42,406 nt of DNA, from positions 1 to 42,406 of the forward strand of contig CAYZSO010000023.1 of assembly GCA_964479695.1 (NCBI GenBank), in the 5' to 3' direction. This document shows positions 1 to 9,188 of this stretch, in pieces. The position numbers were made by a program, and so were the translations under genes. This DNA is from JAAYZH01 sp964479695 (lineage in GTDB: Bacteria > Bacillota > Clostridia > Saccharofermentanales > Fastidiosipilaceae). The notes beneath the pieces are model-generated. The model ran no database searches. It was not told the DNA's origin and saw only the letters and a list, made by a program, of their open reading frames with translations. Each line of letters begins with the position of its first letter. Within the stretch, counting starts at the first letter, position 1.

Positions 1-55
1 AAATCGTGTTTAGGTGATGAGCCTAACGAGGGTTCGAATCCCTTGCTCTCCGCCA
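1..55 (+). tRNA. tRNA-Ser (3' part only)
   Basis: The window opens inside a tRNA. Visible are the last bases of the anticodon arm, a long variable arm (TTAGG/CCTAA pairing around a 7-base loop, about 9-25), a T arm with loop TTCGAAT (about 30-46), the 3' acceptor strand GCTCTCC and an encoded CCA at 53-55. A long variable arm means a class II tRNA (Ser, Leu, or bacterial Tyr). The G discriminator before CCA favours Ser over Leu and Tyr, which normally carry A. The anticodon lies upstream of the window, so the isoacceptor cannot be read. Confidence 0.8.
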
Positions 56-65
56 ATACTTAAGG

Positions 66-90
66 AAAGCCCGAGAAATCGGGCTTTTAT
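66..90 (+). terminator. Intrinsic terminator after tRNA
   Basis: A perfect 9-bp stem, AAAGCCCGA / TCGGGCTTT, encloses a GAAA tetraloop and is followed by a short T run (85-88). It sits 10 bases after the tRNA CCA end. Confidence 0.9.
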
Positions 91-432
91 CATGTGACGG
101 GTACTATTAGAGTACTTTTTTCATGTGCCGGGTACTAAAAGGTACTTGAAAAGGTACTTAAATGGCGCTTTAAGTGTACTAATAAAAAACATGTCCCGAT
201 AGCAAAACAACATTTACCGCTGACTTCGTTAGAGACTTCGTCAGAAATTCACTTCCGATGCTTGCATGATTTGCGAATCAACAGGTAAGATAACATACGG
301 TGAAAACACAGCAACCATGCAACCACCCGCCACTCGCCACCCGCCACACAGCCACACAGCCACCAGCCACCACCCACACAGCTGGACAACCTAGGCGAGC
401 AGGCTCAATCATAAACCCAAGCATAACAAGTA
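91..432. repeat. Gene-free stretch with GGTACT and GCCAC repeats
   Basis: No gene is supported here. A 16-bp direct repeat, CATGTG(A/C)CGGGTACTA, occurs at 91-106 and 122-137, and further GGTACT/GTACT hexamers follow to about 180. Positions about 318-385 are a C-rich run built from GCCACC/GCCACACA units. Apparent reading frames on the minus strand are low-complexity products of these repeats. The first half could be the regulatory region of the following ABC exporter, but no clear promoter was recognised. Confidence 0.6.
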
Positions 433-2064
433 GTGAAGGTGAACTTCGTGCGAGAACTTTTGTGGAAAAATAAGAAGCAATTCGTTTTATATTTGATCGG
501 TGCATTACTGACAGCTGTTGAAGAAGTCATGATGCAAATTGGTATCTCCGTGGGATTTGGCATGATTGAAGCCACGTCTCGCGAAGAGATCATCAGAGGA
601 ATTATCCTCACTCTAGTCCTCACCATGTCGCCGATCCTGATTCAGATCATTTCGCGATTCATGAGGATCGGATTTATGCGGGATGTTCTTGTGGACGTGA
701 GGCTCTTGGCGTATCGCAAGATGATGAAAATACCGATTGAGAATTTCCGGGAGAAAAAACGCGAAGAGTATCAGTCACAGCTTGTGAATGATATCAATAT
801 TTTCGAGCAAGATTATTTTTTGTCGATTCTGAATATCATTGCTTCTTACGGCTCATTTATCATCGGGATCGGAATCATCCTCTACATCAGTCCGCCGGTC
901 GCAGGTCTTGTCGCCATTGCCTCTCTCCTCACCTATTTGGTGACGAAATTCTTCGAGAAACCGGTGAGGGCAAATGTCAAACGAAATCAGGAAGCCAATG
1001 CCCAATATAATGAGCAGGTTTCAAACATTTTGAATGGCCTTGAAGTCATCAAATTGTATCAGGTGGAAGATCGTTTCAAACCGCCCTTCTACCGAATGGT
1101 TAAGCGCTTGGAGATGGTGAAGCGCAAGACCAATCGCTTGCAAACGGCTCAGCAGAATATTCTGGAGTGGTTGGCGAATACTTTGGTTCTGCTGATTTAC
1201 ATCTTTGCGACCTGGCAGTTCATTGAGAATAATATTGCGCTGGGATCCATGATCCTTATCTATAATTTCACTGGTCAGTTGGTCTGGTCGAACGTCAACG
1301 GCGCATCGATGATTAACCGTTTGCGCGGCTCTCTTGACATCTTCAATCGGATCACAGAGCAGCCGGTTTGGGAGAGTGGCCATGAGACCTTCTCAATGGA
1401 AAATGAAATCGAAGTTCGGGATCTCAATTTTGCTTACGGAAATAAACAAGTAATCACGGGTCTCTCATTTACAATCAAGAAAGGGGACCATCTCTTGATT
1501 TATGGGCCGTCGGGCACCGGTAAGACAACCCTGCTCAATTGCCTCTCGCAGAATCTGACTTCTTATACCGGCGATATTCTGGTGGACGGGCAAGAGCTGA
1601 AGACGATCGATTTCGAATCCGTGCTGGATCACATCGGCTATGCCAGGCAGTCGCACTTTATGTTCGAGGCCTCAATTAAGGAGAACATCGTCCTCAATAA
1701 TACCTATGACGAGGCTCGCCTGGAGGAAGTCTTGCGCTCCGTGGATCTTTGGCCATGGATAGAGAGTTTGTCCGATGGAACAGAGCATATTCTAGAGAGT
1801 AATGGTGACAATATTTCAGGCGGCCAAAGACAACGAATCAGCATCGCACGTGAACTCTACCGCGATCCGGAGATCTTGTTCGTGGACGAGCCCTCCGCCA
1901 GCCTCGATGATGAAACTTCTGCCAAACTCTATGACACCCTCTTTGGCCTAAACAAAACCCTGATCACCGTCTCGCACCGGCACTTAAATTACATCAGCGA
2001 ACATGTGGACAAAGTGATCGAATTTCTTCCGGAAGGAGGCTACCGTTTTGAAACGCAAGAATAA
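433..2064 (+). CDS. ABC exporter half-transporter, subunit 1
   Basis: This is a type I ABC exporter half-molecule (membrane domain plus ATPase) that should pair with the next gene product as a heterodimeric pump in the cytoplasmic membrane. The N-terminal ~300 residues carry about six hydrophobic helices. The nucleotide-binding domain has Walker A GPSGTGKTT (about residue 357), signature ISGGQRQ, Walker B ILFVDEP with the catalytic Glu, and the switch His in TVSHRH. The frame opens with GTG at 433. A second in-frame GTG at 448 has an AAGGTG ribosome site 6 bases upstream (436-441) and is the more likely start, giving 538 residues. The 3' end overlaps the next gene by 17 bp, indicating translational coupling. 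The substrate is unknown; peptide, lipid or drug export are all possible. Confidence 0.85.
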   Translation: MKVNFVRELLWKNKKQFVLYLIGALLTAVEEVMMQIGISVGFGMIEATSREEIIRGIILTLVLTMSPILIQIISRFMRIGFMRDVLVDVRLLAYRKMMKIPIENFREKKREEYQSQLVNDINIFEQDYFLSILNIIASYGSFIIGIGIILYISPPVAGLVAIASLLTYLVTKFFEKPVRANVKRNQEANAQYNEQVSNILNGLEVIKLYQVEDRFKPPFYRMVKRLEMVKRKTNRLQTAQQNILEWLANTLVLLIYIFATWQFIENNIALGSMILIYNFTGQLVWSNVNGASMINRLRGSLDIFNRITEQPVWESGHETFSMENEIEVRDLNFAYGNKQVITGLSFTIKKGDHLLIYGPSGTGKTTLLNCLSQNLTSYTGDILVDGQELKTIDFESVLDHIGYARQSHFMFEASIKENIVLNNTYDEARLEEVLRSVDLWPWIESLSDGTEHILESNGDNISGGQRQRISIARELYRDPEILFVDEPSASLDDETSAKLYDTLFGLNKTLITVSHRHLNYISEHVDKVIEFLPEGGYRFETQE

Positions 2065-3745
2065 TAACCCGGGCGAATCGGGGCAAACAAACCACAACAA
2101 ATACGCCTGGGGGCATAAGCGCTCGCTGGTTCTGATGGCGATCGCAGCGCTGATCACCTCTTTGGTTTATGCAGTGACCACGCTGTTCACCGGGCAGCTG
2201 ATTGACTTCGGCATGGCAAAGGATATGGATAACTTGCTGCGGGTCTCACTCAATATTGTGATTGCCGCGAGCATCACTTTTGTACTGGAGCTGATCAGCA
2301 TTTACTTCACAACGAATTATGTTTCAAACAGCATGATCCAAGCGAAAGAATACTACATTACGGACGTCTTGAACCAGGAAATCCTGAACCTGCAGAAGGA
2401 CAAAGTCCCGCGCATGTACTCGAACCTAACCAATGATTTCGATCGCTACGAAACCAAATACATCAAGAACATTACAGTCCTGGTCAGCATGATCACGCAA
2501 CTGATCGCCTCGATGTTGTTGATGGCCAGTATTCATCCGGTGATTCTGATTATTCCGGCTTTCATGTTTCTTTTCATGTGGCGTACAACCAAGAAGACCG
2601 GAGCCAAGATTAAGACCGAAGAAGACAAGAAAACCGCGTCGCTTGAGTCCTATACCGGCTACATCAATGAGACGATTCGCGGCTATGAAGTGATCAAACA
2701 GCATCAGTTAGAAGAGGTTCGTGAAGAGAAATTCCTCGAGAAAGCGAAGGCCGTCCAAGCCGACAACTATCAGGTTGACGTAGAGCAAACGAAGGCCGAC
2801 GCCATCTCCTCCACGATGATGGTCGGTTTGATGATTACCTTACTCTTAGGCGGTGTCCTGATCGCGAGGCAAATGAGTATTTCGTTGGGCAGCATTGTGG
2901 TGATTTTCATGGCGCTGGGGAACCTCACGTGGCCGATGCAGCGCCTGAACACGCTTCTCAATGAGATGCGGGGGATTGAAGATGTGATGAAGTCTTTTGC
3001 CGAAACCTTCAAAGTCAAGGAGCACAGTCGCACGGTCACCACCGGACCTTATGAAGAGATCATCTTCGATCACAACGACTTGGGGTACGAGGATCCACCG
3101 ATTTTGCGGGATGTGTCGCTTTCTTTGGCCAAAGACGAAAAAATCCTCATTGTCGGCCCCAGCGGGGCAGGCAAGAGTACGATTCTCAAGACGCTCAGGC
3201 AGACTATTGAGCCACTGAGTGGTGTTGTTACATTGAATGGAGAAGACATTTTATCGATTGTGCCGACGGATTATTTCGCCAAATTCTCGACGGTAGATCA
3301 AATTGGTTTCATTTTCAGCGGGAAACTACGAGACAATATTACACTCTATCAGGAGATCGATCCGGAAAAAGTGACTGCGGTACTTAAACAAGTTGGGCTT
3401 GAAACGCTGGATCCGGAACTTGAAGTGCAAAACGACGGCAGCAACTTATCCGGCGGCCAGAGGGCCCGTGTTCTCTTAGCCAGGGCGCTCTGCCTAGAGG
3501 CGGAAGTCATCGTGTGTGATGAGATTTTCGCCAGCCTTGACGCCGAAGTTGCCCGGAGTATCGAGAGCGATATCTTGGCTTTGGCCCAAACGGTCATCAA
3601 TGTCAGCCACATCTATTTCAGCGAAAATTTGCCGAACTATGACCGCATCTACATTGTCGAAAACGGGCAGGTGCAGGTGGCGAAGACAGTTCGCGAGGTG
3701 GAAGAGCGCATGTTGGAATTCGAACGCACAGCAACTGCTGAGTAG
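2048..3745 (+). CDS. ABC exporter half-transporter, subunit 2
   Basis: This is the partner half-transporter. It starts at TTG 2048, supported by a strong GGAGG ribosome site at 2034-2039 inside the end of the upstream gene. The membrane domain covers roughly residues 25-310. The ATPase domain has Walker A VGPSGAGKST, signature LSGGQRA, Walker B VIVCDE with catalytic Glu, and switch His in VSHIYF. Both subunits keep the catalytic Glu, so there is no obviously degenerate ATP site of the kind seen in many heterodimers. An exact CTTTGGCCAAAG palindrome (3123-3134) lies inside the gene, read as Leu-Ala-Lys. Confidence 0.85.
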   Translation: MKRKNNNPGESGQTNHNKYAWGHKRSLVLMAIAALITSLVYAVTTLFTGQLIDFGMAKDMDNLLRVSLNIVIAASITFVLELISIYFTTNYVSNSMIQAKEYYITDVLNQEILNLQKDKVPRMYSNLTNDFDRYETKYIKNITVLVSMITQLIASMLLMASIHPVILIIPAFMFLFMWRTTKKTGAKIKTEEDKKTASLESYTGYINETIRGYEVIKQHQLEEVREEKFLEKAKAVQADNYQVDVEQTKADAISSTMMVGLMITLLLGGVLIARQMSISLGSIVVIFMALGNLTWPMQRLNTLLNEMRGIEDVMKSFAETFKVKEHSRTVTTGPYEEIIFDHNDLGYEDPPILRDVSLSLAKDEKILIVGPSGAGKSTILKTLRQTIEPLSGVVTLNGEDILSIVPTDYFAKFSTVDQIGFIFSGKLRDNITLYQEIDPEKVTAVLKQVGLETLDPELEVQNDGSNLSGGQRARVLLARALCLEAEVIVCDEIFASLDAEVARSIESDILALAQTVINVSHIYFSENLPNYDRIYIVENGQVQVAKTVREVEERMLEFERTATAE

Positions 3746-3767
3746 CGGGTTCGCTCGAACGGCCCGC
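3745..3767. terminator. Possible hairpin between convergent genes
   Basis: GCGGG pairs with CCCGC, with an inner TTCG/CGAA stem, immediately at the stop of the exporter operon and just before the end of the convergent permease gene. No strong T run follows on either strand, so termination activity is uncertain. Confidence 0.4.
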
Positions 3768-3773
3768 CTAAAT

Positions 3774-4643
3774 TTAGCCTTTGACTGAGCCGGCGGCGAT
3801 GCCTTTGGTGATGTTTTTGTTGAAGATCAGATAGATCAAGAGCGAGGGGATCGCACTCAACATCATGACGGCAAACTGCGCGGAATAATTGGAGGAGTAC
3901 TGCCCGGAGAAGTTGTAAACTGCGAAGGGCAAAGTGCGCCACCGGTCGCTTGACAGGAAGGTCGCGGCCATAATGAACTCGTTCCAAATACCAATGAAGG
4001 CCGTGATAATGACCGTCATCAGAGCCGGTTTCAGCATGGGTAAGACGATCGTGAAGAGCAAGCGCGGGATGGAGCAACCGTCGATGATGGCAGATTCTTC
4101 CACAGCCAGGGGCACCGTATCCATGAAGCCGGAGAGAATGAAGGTTGCCTGCGGCAAGCCGAAGGCTACATAGGGAATGATCAGGGCGAAGGGCGTGTCC
4201 AGAATTTTCAGGTCTGCAAAGGTAAGGAAGTTGGGCAGTAAAGTCGCATGAATGGGGATCATGAAGCCTAACAAGACGAGGTTCAGGAAGAGTTTGCTGG
4301 CTTTCCAACGCATACGCTTGAAACCGTAGGCCATCATCGTGGAAAAGAGCGCGATTAAGGTGAGGCTGATCGCCGTGAAGACAATGCTGTTCCAGGTGTA
4401 TTGGGGAACTTTCCCCTGTGTCAGCGCCAGGCGGTAGTTCTCCCAGAATGGCGGATTAGGCCAGACTAGAATATCTTTGCCGAAGAGTTGGTTACTGGGC
4501 ACGAGTGAGTAATCCGCGAGCCAGATTAATGGGAAGATGCAGCCAATGGCCGCGCTGGTCAAGAAGAGTACGGAAATGATGCGAGCCAGTCGTGACTTGC
4601 GGCGCGCGGTAACGGATTCAGAACGATTCATTTGTATAGCCAT
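3774..4643 (-). CDS. Carbohydrate ABC transporter permease (MalG family)
   Basis: This is an inner-membrane permease of a CUT1-type sugar importer, 289 residues. About six hydrophobic helices start near residue 22. The EAA loop that docks on the ATPase is visible as EESAIIDGCSIPRLLFTIVLP (about residues 181-200). The C-terminus KGIAAGSVKG is characteristic of MalG-type permeases. The ATG at 4643 follows a G-rich ribosome site. It lies 10 bases after the stop of the partner permease and is last in a three-gene operon with the binding protein. No cognate ATPase is encoded nearby; such systems commonly share an MsmK/MsmX-type ATPase encoded elsewhere. Substrate unknown. Confidence 0.92.
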   Translation of the reverse strand: MAIQMNRSESVTARRKSRLARIISVLFLTSAAIGCIFPLIWLADYSLVPSNQLFGKDILVWPNPPFWENYRLALTQGKVPQYTWNSIVFTAISLTLIALFSTMMAYGFKRMRWKASKLFLNLVLLGFMIPIHATLLPNFLTFADLKILDTPFALIIPYVAFGLPQATFILSGFMDTVPLAVEESAIIDGCSIPRLLFTIVLPMLKPALMTVIITAFIGIWNEFIMAATFLSSDRWRTLPFAVYNFSGQYSSNYSAQFAVMMLSAIPSLLIYLIFNKNITKGIAAGSVKG

Positions 4644-4653
4644 GTCGTCCCCC

Positions 4654-5532
4654 CTATTCTTTCTCTCGGAAAATACGCTGGACCAGGATAGAGATCAGCA
4701 CACAAATGACGACAAAAACAAACGAGATCGCATTGGCGTAGCCGTAATTTTTGGCGTTGAAGGCCTGCACATAAAGATAGTTCGCGACAAATTGCGTCGT
4801 GGTTCCGGGGCCGCCACCGGTCATAAGGAAAATAGGTTCCATTTGTTTCAGTGACGAGGTGATGGCGATGGTGATGTTCACGAAGATAACCGGCTTCACC
4901 AGAGGCAGCGTGATGCGCCAGAACTGTTGCCAGGAGTTGGCACCGTCGACTTTGGCCGCCTCATAAAGTTCCTCGGGAACCCCCTTGATTCCGGAGTAGT
5001 AGATGAGGAATGCGTAGCCGAAGCCCTGCCACATGATTACAAAAATGACTGAATAAATCGCAACTTTCGGATCCCCCAGCCAGTCTTGTTTGAGGAAACC
5101 CAGTCCTGCGGCGGTGAGGGCCTTGTTCACCAAGCCATACGTGGAGTGGAAGAGGTTGACCCACATTTTGGATGTGACTACGATCGAGATGACGCAGGGG
5201 ATGAAGAGTACGGCGCGGAAGAATGCTTCGGTCTTCCCTTTCAGTTTGTCAACTAAGATGGCGAAGAACATCGCCAGGGGGTGTTGGATGATGACGGTGG
5301 CCAAAGCCAGCTGCAGCGCATTCCAGAGGGATTGGCGAAAGACTTTATCTTCGAAGATCACGCGTTTATAGTTCTCAAGCCCAACATAATTGAGCTCGCC
5401 TACGCCTTTCCAGTCGGTCAAGCCATACATGAAGGCTTTGCCGATCGGATAGAGTACGGCGAAGGTGAAGACGAACATGCCCGGGAAAACCAGCCAGAAT
5501 ATTGTACTTTTTTTCCTTCTGAGACGATCCAT
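4654..5532 (-). CDS. Carbohydrate ABC transporter permease (MalF family)
   Basis: This is the second CUT1 permease, 292 residues. It has a basic N-terminus (MDRLRRKK) followed by a first hydrophobic helix at about residues 11-31 and five more helices. The EAA loop is seen as EELYEAAKVDGANSWQQFWR followed by ITLP. The ATG at 5532 has an AAGAGG ribosome site 8-9 bases upstream. It sits between the binding-protein gene (113 bp upstream, separated by a hairpin) and the MalG-type permease (10 bp downstream). Confidence 0.92.
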   Translation of the reverse strand: MDRLRRKKSTIFWLVFPGMFVFTFAVLYPIGKAFMYGLTDWKGVGELNYVGLENYKRVIFEDKVFRQSLWNALQLALATVIIQHPLAMFFAILVDKLKGKTEAFFRAVLFIPCVISIVVTSKMWVNLFHSTYGLVNKALTAAGLGFLKQDWLGDPKVAIYSVIFVIMWQGFGYAFLIYYSGIKGVPEELYEAAKVDGANSWQQFWRITLPLVKPVIFVNITIAITSSLKQMEPIFLMTGGGPGTTTQFVANYLYVQAFNAKNYGYANAISFVFVVICVLISILVQRIFREKE

Positions 5533-5552
5533 TAGTTTTACCTCTTAAACGG

Positions 5553-5582
5553 AACGGCGGCGAGGTTTCCCCTGCCGCCGTT
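5553..5582 (-). promoter_or_regulatory. Stem-loop between binding-protein and permease genes
   Basis: A perfect 9-bp inverted repeat, AACGGCGGC / GCCGCCGTT, encloses a 12-base loop. It lies between the binding-protein stop and the first permease start. No T run follows, so it resembles an mRNA-stabilising or processing hairpin of the kind that keeps binding-protein levels above permease levels, rather than a full terminator. That role is inference from position. Confidence 0.6.
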
Positions 5583-5592
5583 GACAATCAGG

Positions 5593-5643
5593 TGTGATTC
5601 TAGGGTTCTAGGGTTCTGGAGTTCTAAGGTTATGGGGTTCTCG
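5593..5643 (-). repeat. Short tandem repeat, AGAACCCT(A)G type
   Basis: Read on the minus strand, about five imperfect 8-10-bp units of the form AGAACCCTAG directly follow the binding-protein stop. The same motif family recurs at 26088-26141 in the decarboxylase operon, again between two genes of one operon. Confidence 0.6.
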
Positions 5644-5645
5644 CT

Positions 5646-7046
5646 TCAGCGTGCTGCTACGATTGCGTCGAGACCGGTGAGGAAACCGTCGACATCTTGG
5701 ATGCCCGCGGCAAATTCTTGTATGATGTTCTCTACGTTGGTCTTCCAATCGCCGGGCTGGAAGTCATTCCAGGAAGTTCCGCTCATGGAAGTCGTGCTGT
5801 CGAGGACTGTGGTGATGGCTTTTTGTAAGACATTCTCGTTGCCGGTGAAGTAGCTCTGATATTTCTGTGCGGGAACGACCAGGCCTTCTTGCCAGCCGGT
5901 CTTGGCCCAGTTATCGGGTTGCATCATGAAGTTCAGAAGCTTGATTGCTTCTTCTTTTACAGGCGAAGCGGCCGAGACGGAATACCCGCCGCCATTCCAG
6001 GCGATAACGTCTGTGATTTTGCCTTTGCCGTCTGCAACGGTTGGGAAAGGAATCAAATTGACATTCTGGCGGAAATGCTCGCTGTTATCGGTGTTGGAAG
6101 CCATGCCGACTTCCCAAGCGCCCATATAGAACATCGCGGCTTGCTCTTGTAAGAAGAGGTTTTGCGCTGCGCCGTAGTCGGCTGAAACGAAAGAGTCCTG
6201 GAAGATTTTGGCGTCGACCAACTCTTTGAACAGTTCTGCTGCCTTGCGGATATCCGGATCTTCGGCGAACTTTGTCTCCCCTTTCGAGGCGTTATAGATG
6301 GTCTGCTGATCGCCGCTGACCTTGACAACCAAATCCTGGAAGAAGAGGTTCAAAGTCCACTTGTCCTTGCCGTTGATAGCCAGAGGTTGCACCCCTTTTT
6401 CACGGAAGGTTTTGACGGCGGTGAGGAGTTCGTCATAGGTCTCCGGAACTTTTACACCGTTGTCGTCGAAGATTGCCTTGTTTATAAAAATCGTGGTAAT
6501 GTCCTGGTTACGCGGCAGGCCGTATAGCTTCCCGTCATAGCTGAAGTCCTTAAATGAGCCGTCGAAGAAATTGTACGAGCTATAGTCCGATTCCTTCAAT
6601 TCTGCCAAATACCCGTTAGCCATGGATGCTTCCAGGAAGGATGGCTGGCCCCAAACGGAGAAGATGTCCGGCAGGTTGTTACCGGAAACGTAAGTCTGAT
6701 ATTTCTGTTTGTAGGGTTCGTCTTGTAATGCTTCTAGTTCAATTTTGACATTTGTGTTGGCCGCCATATAAGCATCCAACATTTTCTGTTCCAGCAAGCC
6801 TTGCCCGGATGTGCGATCCGGCAAATTGCTGAAGAAACGAAGTGTGACTTCTTGAGCTGCGGGTGTGGTGGCCGCTGTGGTTTCCGCTACCGTGGTCGGT
6901 GGTGTGGTTTCGCCGCCTGTAGTCCCCGGAGTTGTCCCGGGTGTCGTCCCTGGCGCTGTCGTGCCCGATGTTCCGCAGGCTGCGGTGCCGGCGAGCAAGG
7001 CCACGATGGCTGCTAGAGCGATTGTCTGTTTCCATTGCTTCTTCAT
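5646..7046 (-). CDS. Sugar ABC transporter substrate-binding lipoprotein
   Basis: This is an extracellular solute-binding protein (family 1), 466 residues, that captures the sugar for the two permeases downstream. It begins with a lipoprotein signal peptide: basic start, hydrophobic core, and a Cys at residue 24 in the context GTAAC. A Thr/Pro/Gly-rich spacer follows (about residues 25-60, repeating TTPGTTPG), which would tether the globular domain away from the membrane. The start at 7046 has a strong AAGGAGGA ribosome site. It is divergent from the YesM-type kinase gene, whose regulator probably controls it. Substrate cannot be inferred. Confidence 0.9.
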   Translation of the reverse strand: MKKQWKQTIALAAIVALLAGTAACGTSGTTAPGTTPGTTPGTTGGETTPPTTVAETTAATTPAAQEVTLRFFSNLPDRTSGQGLLEQKMLDAYMAANTNVKIELEALQDEPYKQKYQTYVSGNNLPDIFSVWGQPSFLEASMANGYLAELKESDYSSYNFFDGSFKDFSYDGKLYGLPRNQDITTIFINKAIFDDNGVKVPETYDELLTAVKTFREKGVQPLAINGKDKWTLNLFFQDLVVKVSGDQQTIYNASKGETKFAEDPDIRKAAELFKELVDAKIFQDSFVSADYGAAQNLFLQEQAAMFYMGAWEVGMASNTDNSEHFRQNVNLIPFPTVADGKGKITDVIAWNGGGYSVSAASPVKEEAIKLLNFMMQPDNWAKTGWQEGLVVPAQKYQSYFTGNENVLQKAITTVLDSTTSMSGTSWNDFQPGDWKTNVENIIQEFAAGIQDVDGFLTGLDAIVAAR

Positions 7047-7157
7047 GTCAATTTCCTCCTTAGAGTCCTTGGTACTTCGAGTGTAGGTGTTCTGCTCGCA
7101 GAATTAAGTAGACATATTCACTAATTGGTGGAAGTTTTTACGATCTTTCCTGATCAT

Positions 7158-7188
7158 TTGGTCTTCTCACATTCTAGTACGGTATAAT
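7158..7188 (+). promoter_or_regulatory. Promoter of the sensor kinase operon
   Basis: A consensus -10 TATAAT lies at 7183-7188, with a weak -35 TTGGTC at 7158-7163 and a 19-bp spacer. It argues against any start upstream of about 7195 for the kinase gene and supports the GTG at 7251. The 204-bp divergent region (7047-7250) should also hold the importer promoter, which I could not place. Confidence 0.55.
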
Positions 7189-7250
7189 TGCCCTGTGATT
7201 CGAGATTTCGTTTCGTCAGATTGCACATAGGTACTAGAAGGGATCTGCTT

Positions 7251-9188
7251 GTGAAACAATGGTACAGGAACCTCAGTATTCGCAGCAAAATGGTGCTTGT
7301 GAATTACATCATTATTGTTTGTGTTGCCTTTGCCATCGGTATTGCAGCGTATGTGATCTACAGGCAGACCATCGTAAGGCAGCTCTCCGCTCTGAATCTG
7401 AAGGACGTGGATCAGATTGGCGAAAGTATCGAGCAACAACAGAGCCAGATCACCGAGCTCGCGTCTTTTCTGGGCTCGGATCATGTTGTGCAGCGCATTT
7501 TGGGAAGGACTGCGGATGAGCAATACCAGAATTTGTCGGAGCTTGCCTATGTCCGCTACCAGTTGAATAATCTTCTGGTTTCCTATGACTACGTAAACTT
7601 CGTCCAGATTTACACGGATAATGGTTTCGCGCACTATGCGGCGTCAGACCTGAGCTTCAATGTCCCGGACTTCGAAACAGTGAAGGGTACGAGGCTGTAT
7701 CAGGCGGCTTTGGCCGAGAAAGGCGCACCGGTGTGGGCGTACATTCCCCAGAGCGACCAAACCTACATGGGGAACAATGGCAGTGACAAGTTGATGATGT
7801 TCAAAGTGCTCCTGGATCTGGGCGACTACCAACCGAGTGGGCTGATGATGATTTCCCTGGATGCCGCAAAAATCAGAGACTTGTACGACAGTTTGCTCCT
7901 GCCGGAGGGAAGTCTGGTTTTTCTCCTGGATGAAACGAATCGCCCGATGATTTCCGACTCCGCCGATCCTGAGATTTCCGCGGATCCGGCTGTCTTTTTG
8001 ACCGGGCTTGACGAGACGAACGCTGTGGGAAGCTCCGGTACAATGGGGAGCTCCGGCCAAATGGGTAGCTCCGGTACAATGGGAAGCTCAGGTAAAACCG
8101 GCATGGAAATTCAAAAAATCAATGGGCAAGACTACATTCGTTCGTATCACCTTTTGGAGAGGACCGGGTGGAAATTGGTTAACGTGGTGCCGCTGGCAAG
8201 CTTTATGATTAATCTGGAGCTGGTTCCTGTGGTGGTCGTTGTGGTGTTTATTCTCGCGCTGCTGCTGGGACTGGTCTTCACGAATGCCACGGCTGGCCAC
8301 TTGACGAAGCCCATCAAGAATCTCTTGGTTTCGATCGGCAATGTGAAGCAGGGGAATTTCCAGGAAAATGTGCCTGTCAAGTCCAGTGATGAGATCGGCG
8401 AGCTGACGAAGCATTACAACGAAATGATTGCCTATATTAATAACTTGTTGAATCAAGTGTATGCGCTGGAGATTGAGGAGAAGATCGCGGAACTCAAGGC
8501 TCTGCAGGCACAGATTAACCCGCATTTCCTCTACAATACGCTGGACAATATTTACTGGAAGGCGGCAGCAGGTGATACAAAAGGAGTTCAGGATATGGTG
8601 CTCGCCATGTCCAAGCTCTTCCGCTTGGTTCTCAATGTCGGCAAAGAATTCAGCTCCGTCCGCCAAGAGAAAGAGCTGATTCAATACTATATTACGCTTC
8701 AGCAGCAGCGCTATCGGAGTAAGTTGACCTACCACGTGGACTTCTCCGAGGAGATCCTCGATTATGAGATCCCGAAACTGATTTTGCAGCCGTTCGTGGA
8801 GAATGCCATTGTCCATGGAATCGAAACGGAGGCTCGCCCCACCGAAGTGACGGTCACAGGAAGTCTGGTGGATGAGAAGCTCAAGTTCACCATTCGCGAC
8901 ACCGGCAAAGGCATATCTCAGGAGACGGTGGCGCAGTTGCTGGAGCCGGCTTTGGCCAAAGACGCCTCCCCCGACAGAGGTGGTTATGGCATCAAGAATG
9001 TGATTAAACGGCTCTCCCTCTACTACGAGAACCACTACGATTTATCAATCCGCAGCACACCGGGCCAGGGAACGGAGGTGGTCTTGACTGTCCCGCGCGC
9101 GATTCCACTAACTAAATTGACCGACCACGAAGGCAAGCACGAAAGCGGCCAAGAAGGAAAGAATCATGTTGAAACTGATCATCATTGA
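7251..9188 (+). CDS. Sensor histidine kinase, YesM/LytS-like
   Basis: This membrane sensor kinase phosphorylates the response regulator encoded next. Helix 1 is at about residues 14-36, followed by an extracytoplasmic sensor domain. Helix 2 is at about 318-345 (a Val-rich stretch), followed by a HAMP linker. The His-kinase motif QINPHFLYNT places the phospho-accepting His at about residue 425. The ATP-binding domain shows N-box QPFVENAIVHG, DTGKGIS and GGYGIKN. The start chosen is GTG 7251 with an AGAAGGGATC ribosome site; longer frames from 7188 overlap the -10 box. The sensor domain contains a Gly-Ser-rich 6-residue tandem repeat. The 3' end overlaps the regulator gene by 23 bp. Confidence 0.9.
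   Translation: MKQWYRNLSIRSKMVLVNYIIIVCVAFAIGIAAYVIYRQTIVRQLSALNLKDVDQIGESIEQQQSQITELASFLGSDHVVQRILGRTADEQYQNLSELAYVRYQLNNLLVSYDYVNFVQIYTDNGFAHYAASDLSFNVPDFETVKGTRLYQAALAEKGAPVWAYIPQSDQTYMGNNGSDKLMMFKVLLDLGDYQPSGLMMISLDAAKIRDLYDSLLLPEGSLVFLLDETNRPMISDSADPEISADPAVFLTGLDETNAVGSSGTMGSSGQMGSSGTMGSSGKTGMEIQKINGQDYIRSYHLLERTGWKLVNVVPLASFMINLELVPVVVVVVFILALLLGLVFTNATAGHLTKPIKNLLVSIGNVKQGNFQENVPVKSSDEIGELTKHYNEMIAYINNLLNQVYALEIEEKIAELKALQAQINPHFLYNTLDNIYWKAAAGDTKGVQDMVLAMSKLFRLVLNVGKEFSSVRQEKELIQYYITLQQQRYRSKLTYHVDFSEEILDYEIPKLILQPFVENAIVHGIETEARPTEVTVTGSLVDEKLKFTIRDTGKGISQETVAQLLEPALAKDASPDRGGYGIKNVIKRLSLYYENHYDLSIRSTPGQGTEVVLTVPRAIPLTKLTDHEGKHESGQEGKNHVETDHH
8027..8098 (+). repeat. 18-bp in-frame tandem repeat in the kinase gene
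   Basis: Four consecutive copies of an 18-bp unit encode (M/V)GSSG(T/Q/K). They lie within the extracytoplasmic sensor part of the kinase just before helix 2. Copies differ at a few positions (GGAAGC/GGGAGC/GGTAGC), so this is an older, drifting repeat rather than a fresh duplication. Confidence 0.85.

Noticed and set aside
3649..4308. 219-residue minus-strand frame overlapping the MalG-type permease
   Set aside because: It is in the wrong frame within a gene with clear family motifs and its sequence is Leu/His/Arg-rich without a domain.
7188..7250. Upstream extension of the sensor kinase from 7188
   Set aside because: It begins at the -10 box, and a ribosome site fits GTG 7251, directly before the usual KQWYRNLSIRSKM start of this family.
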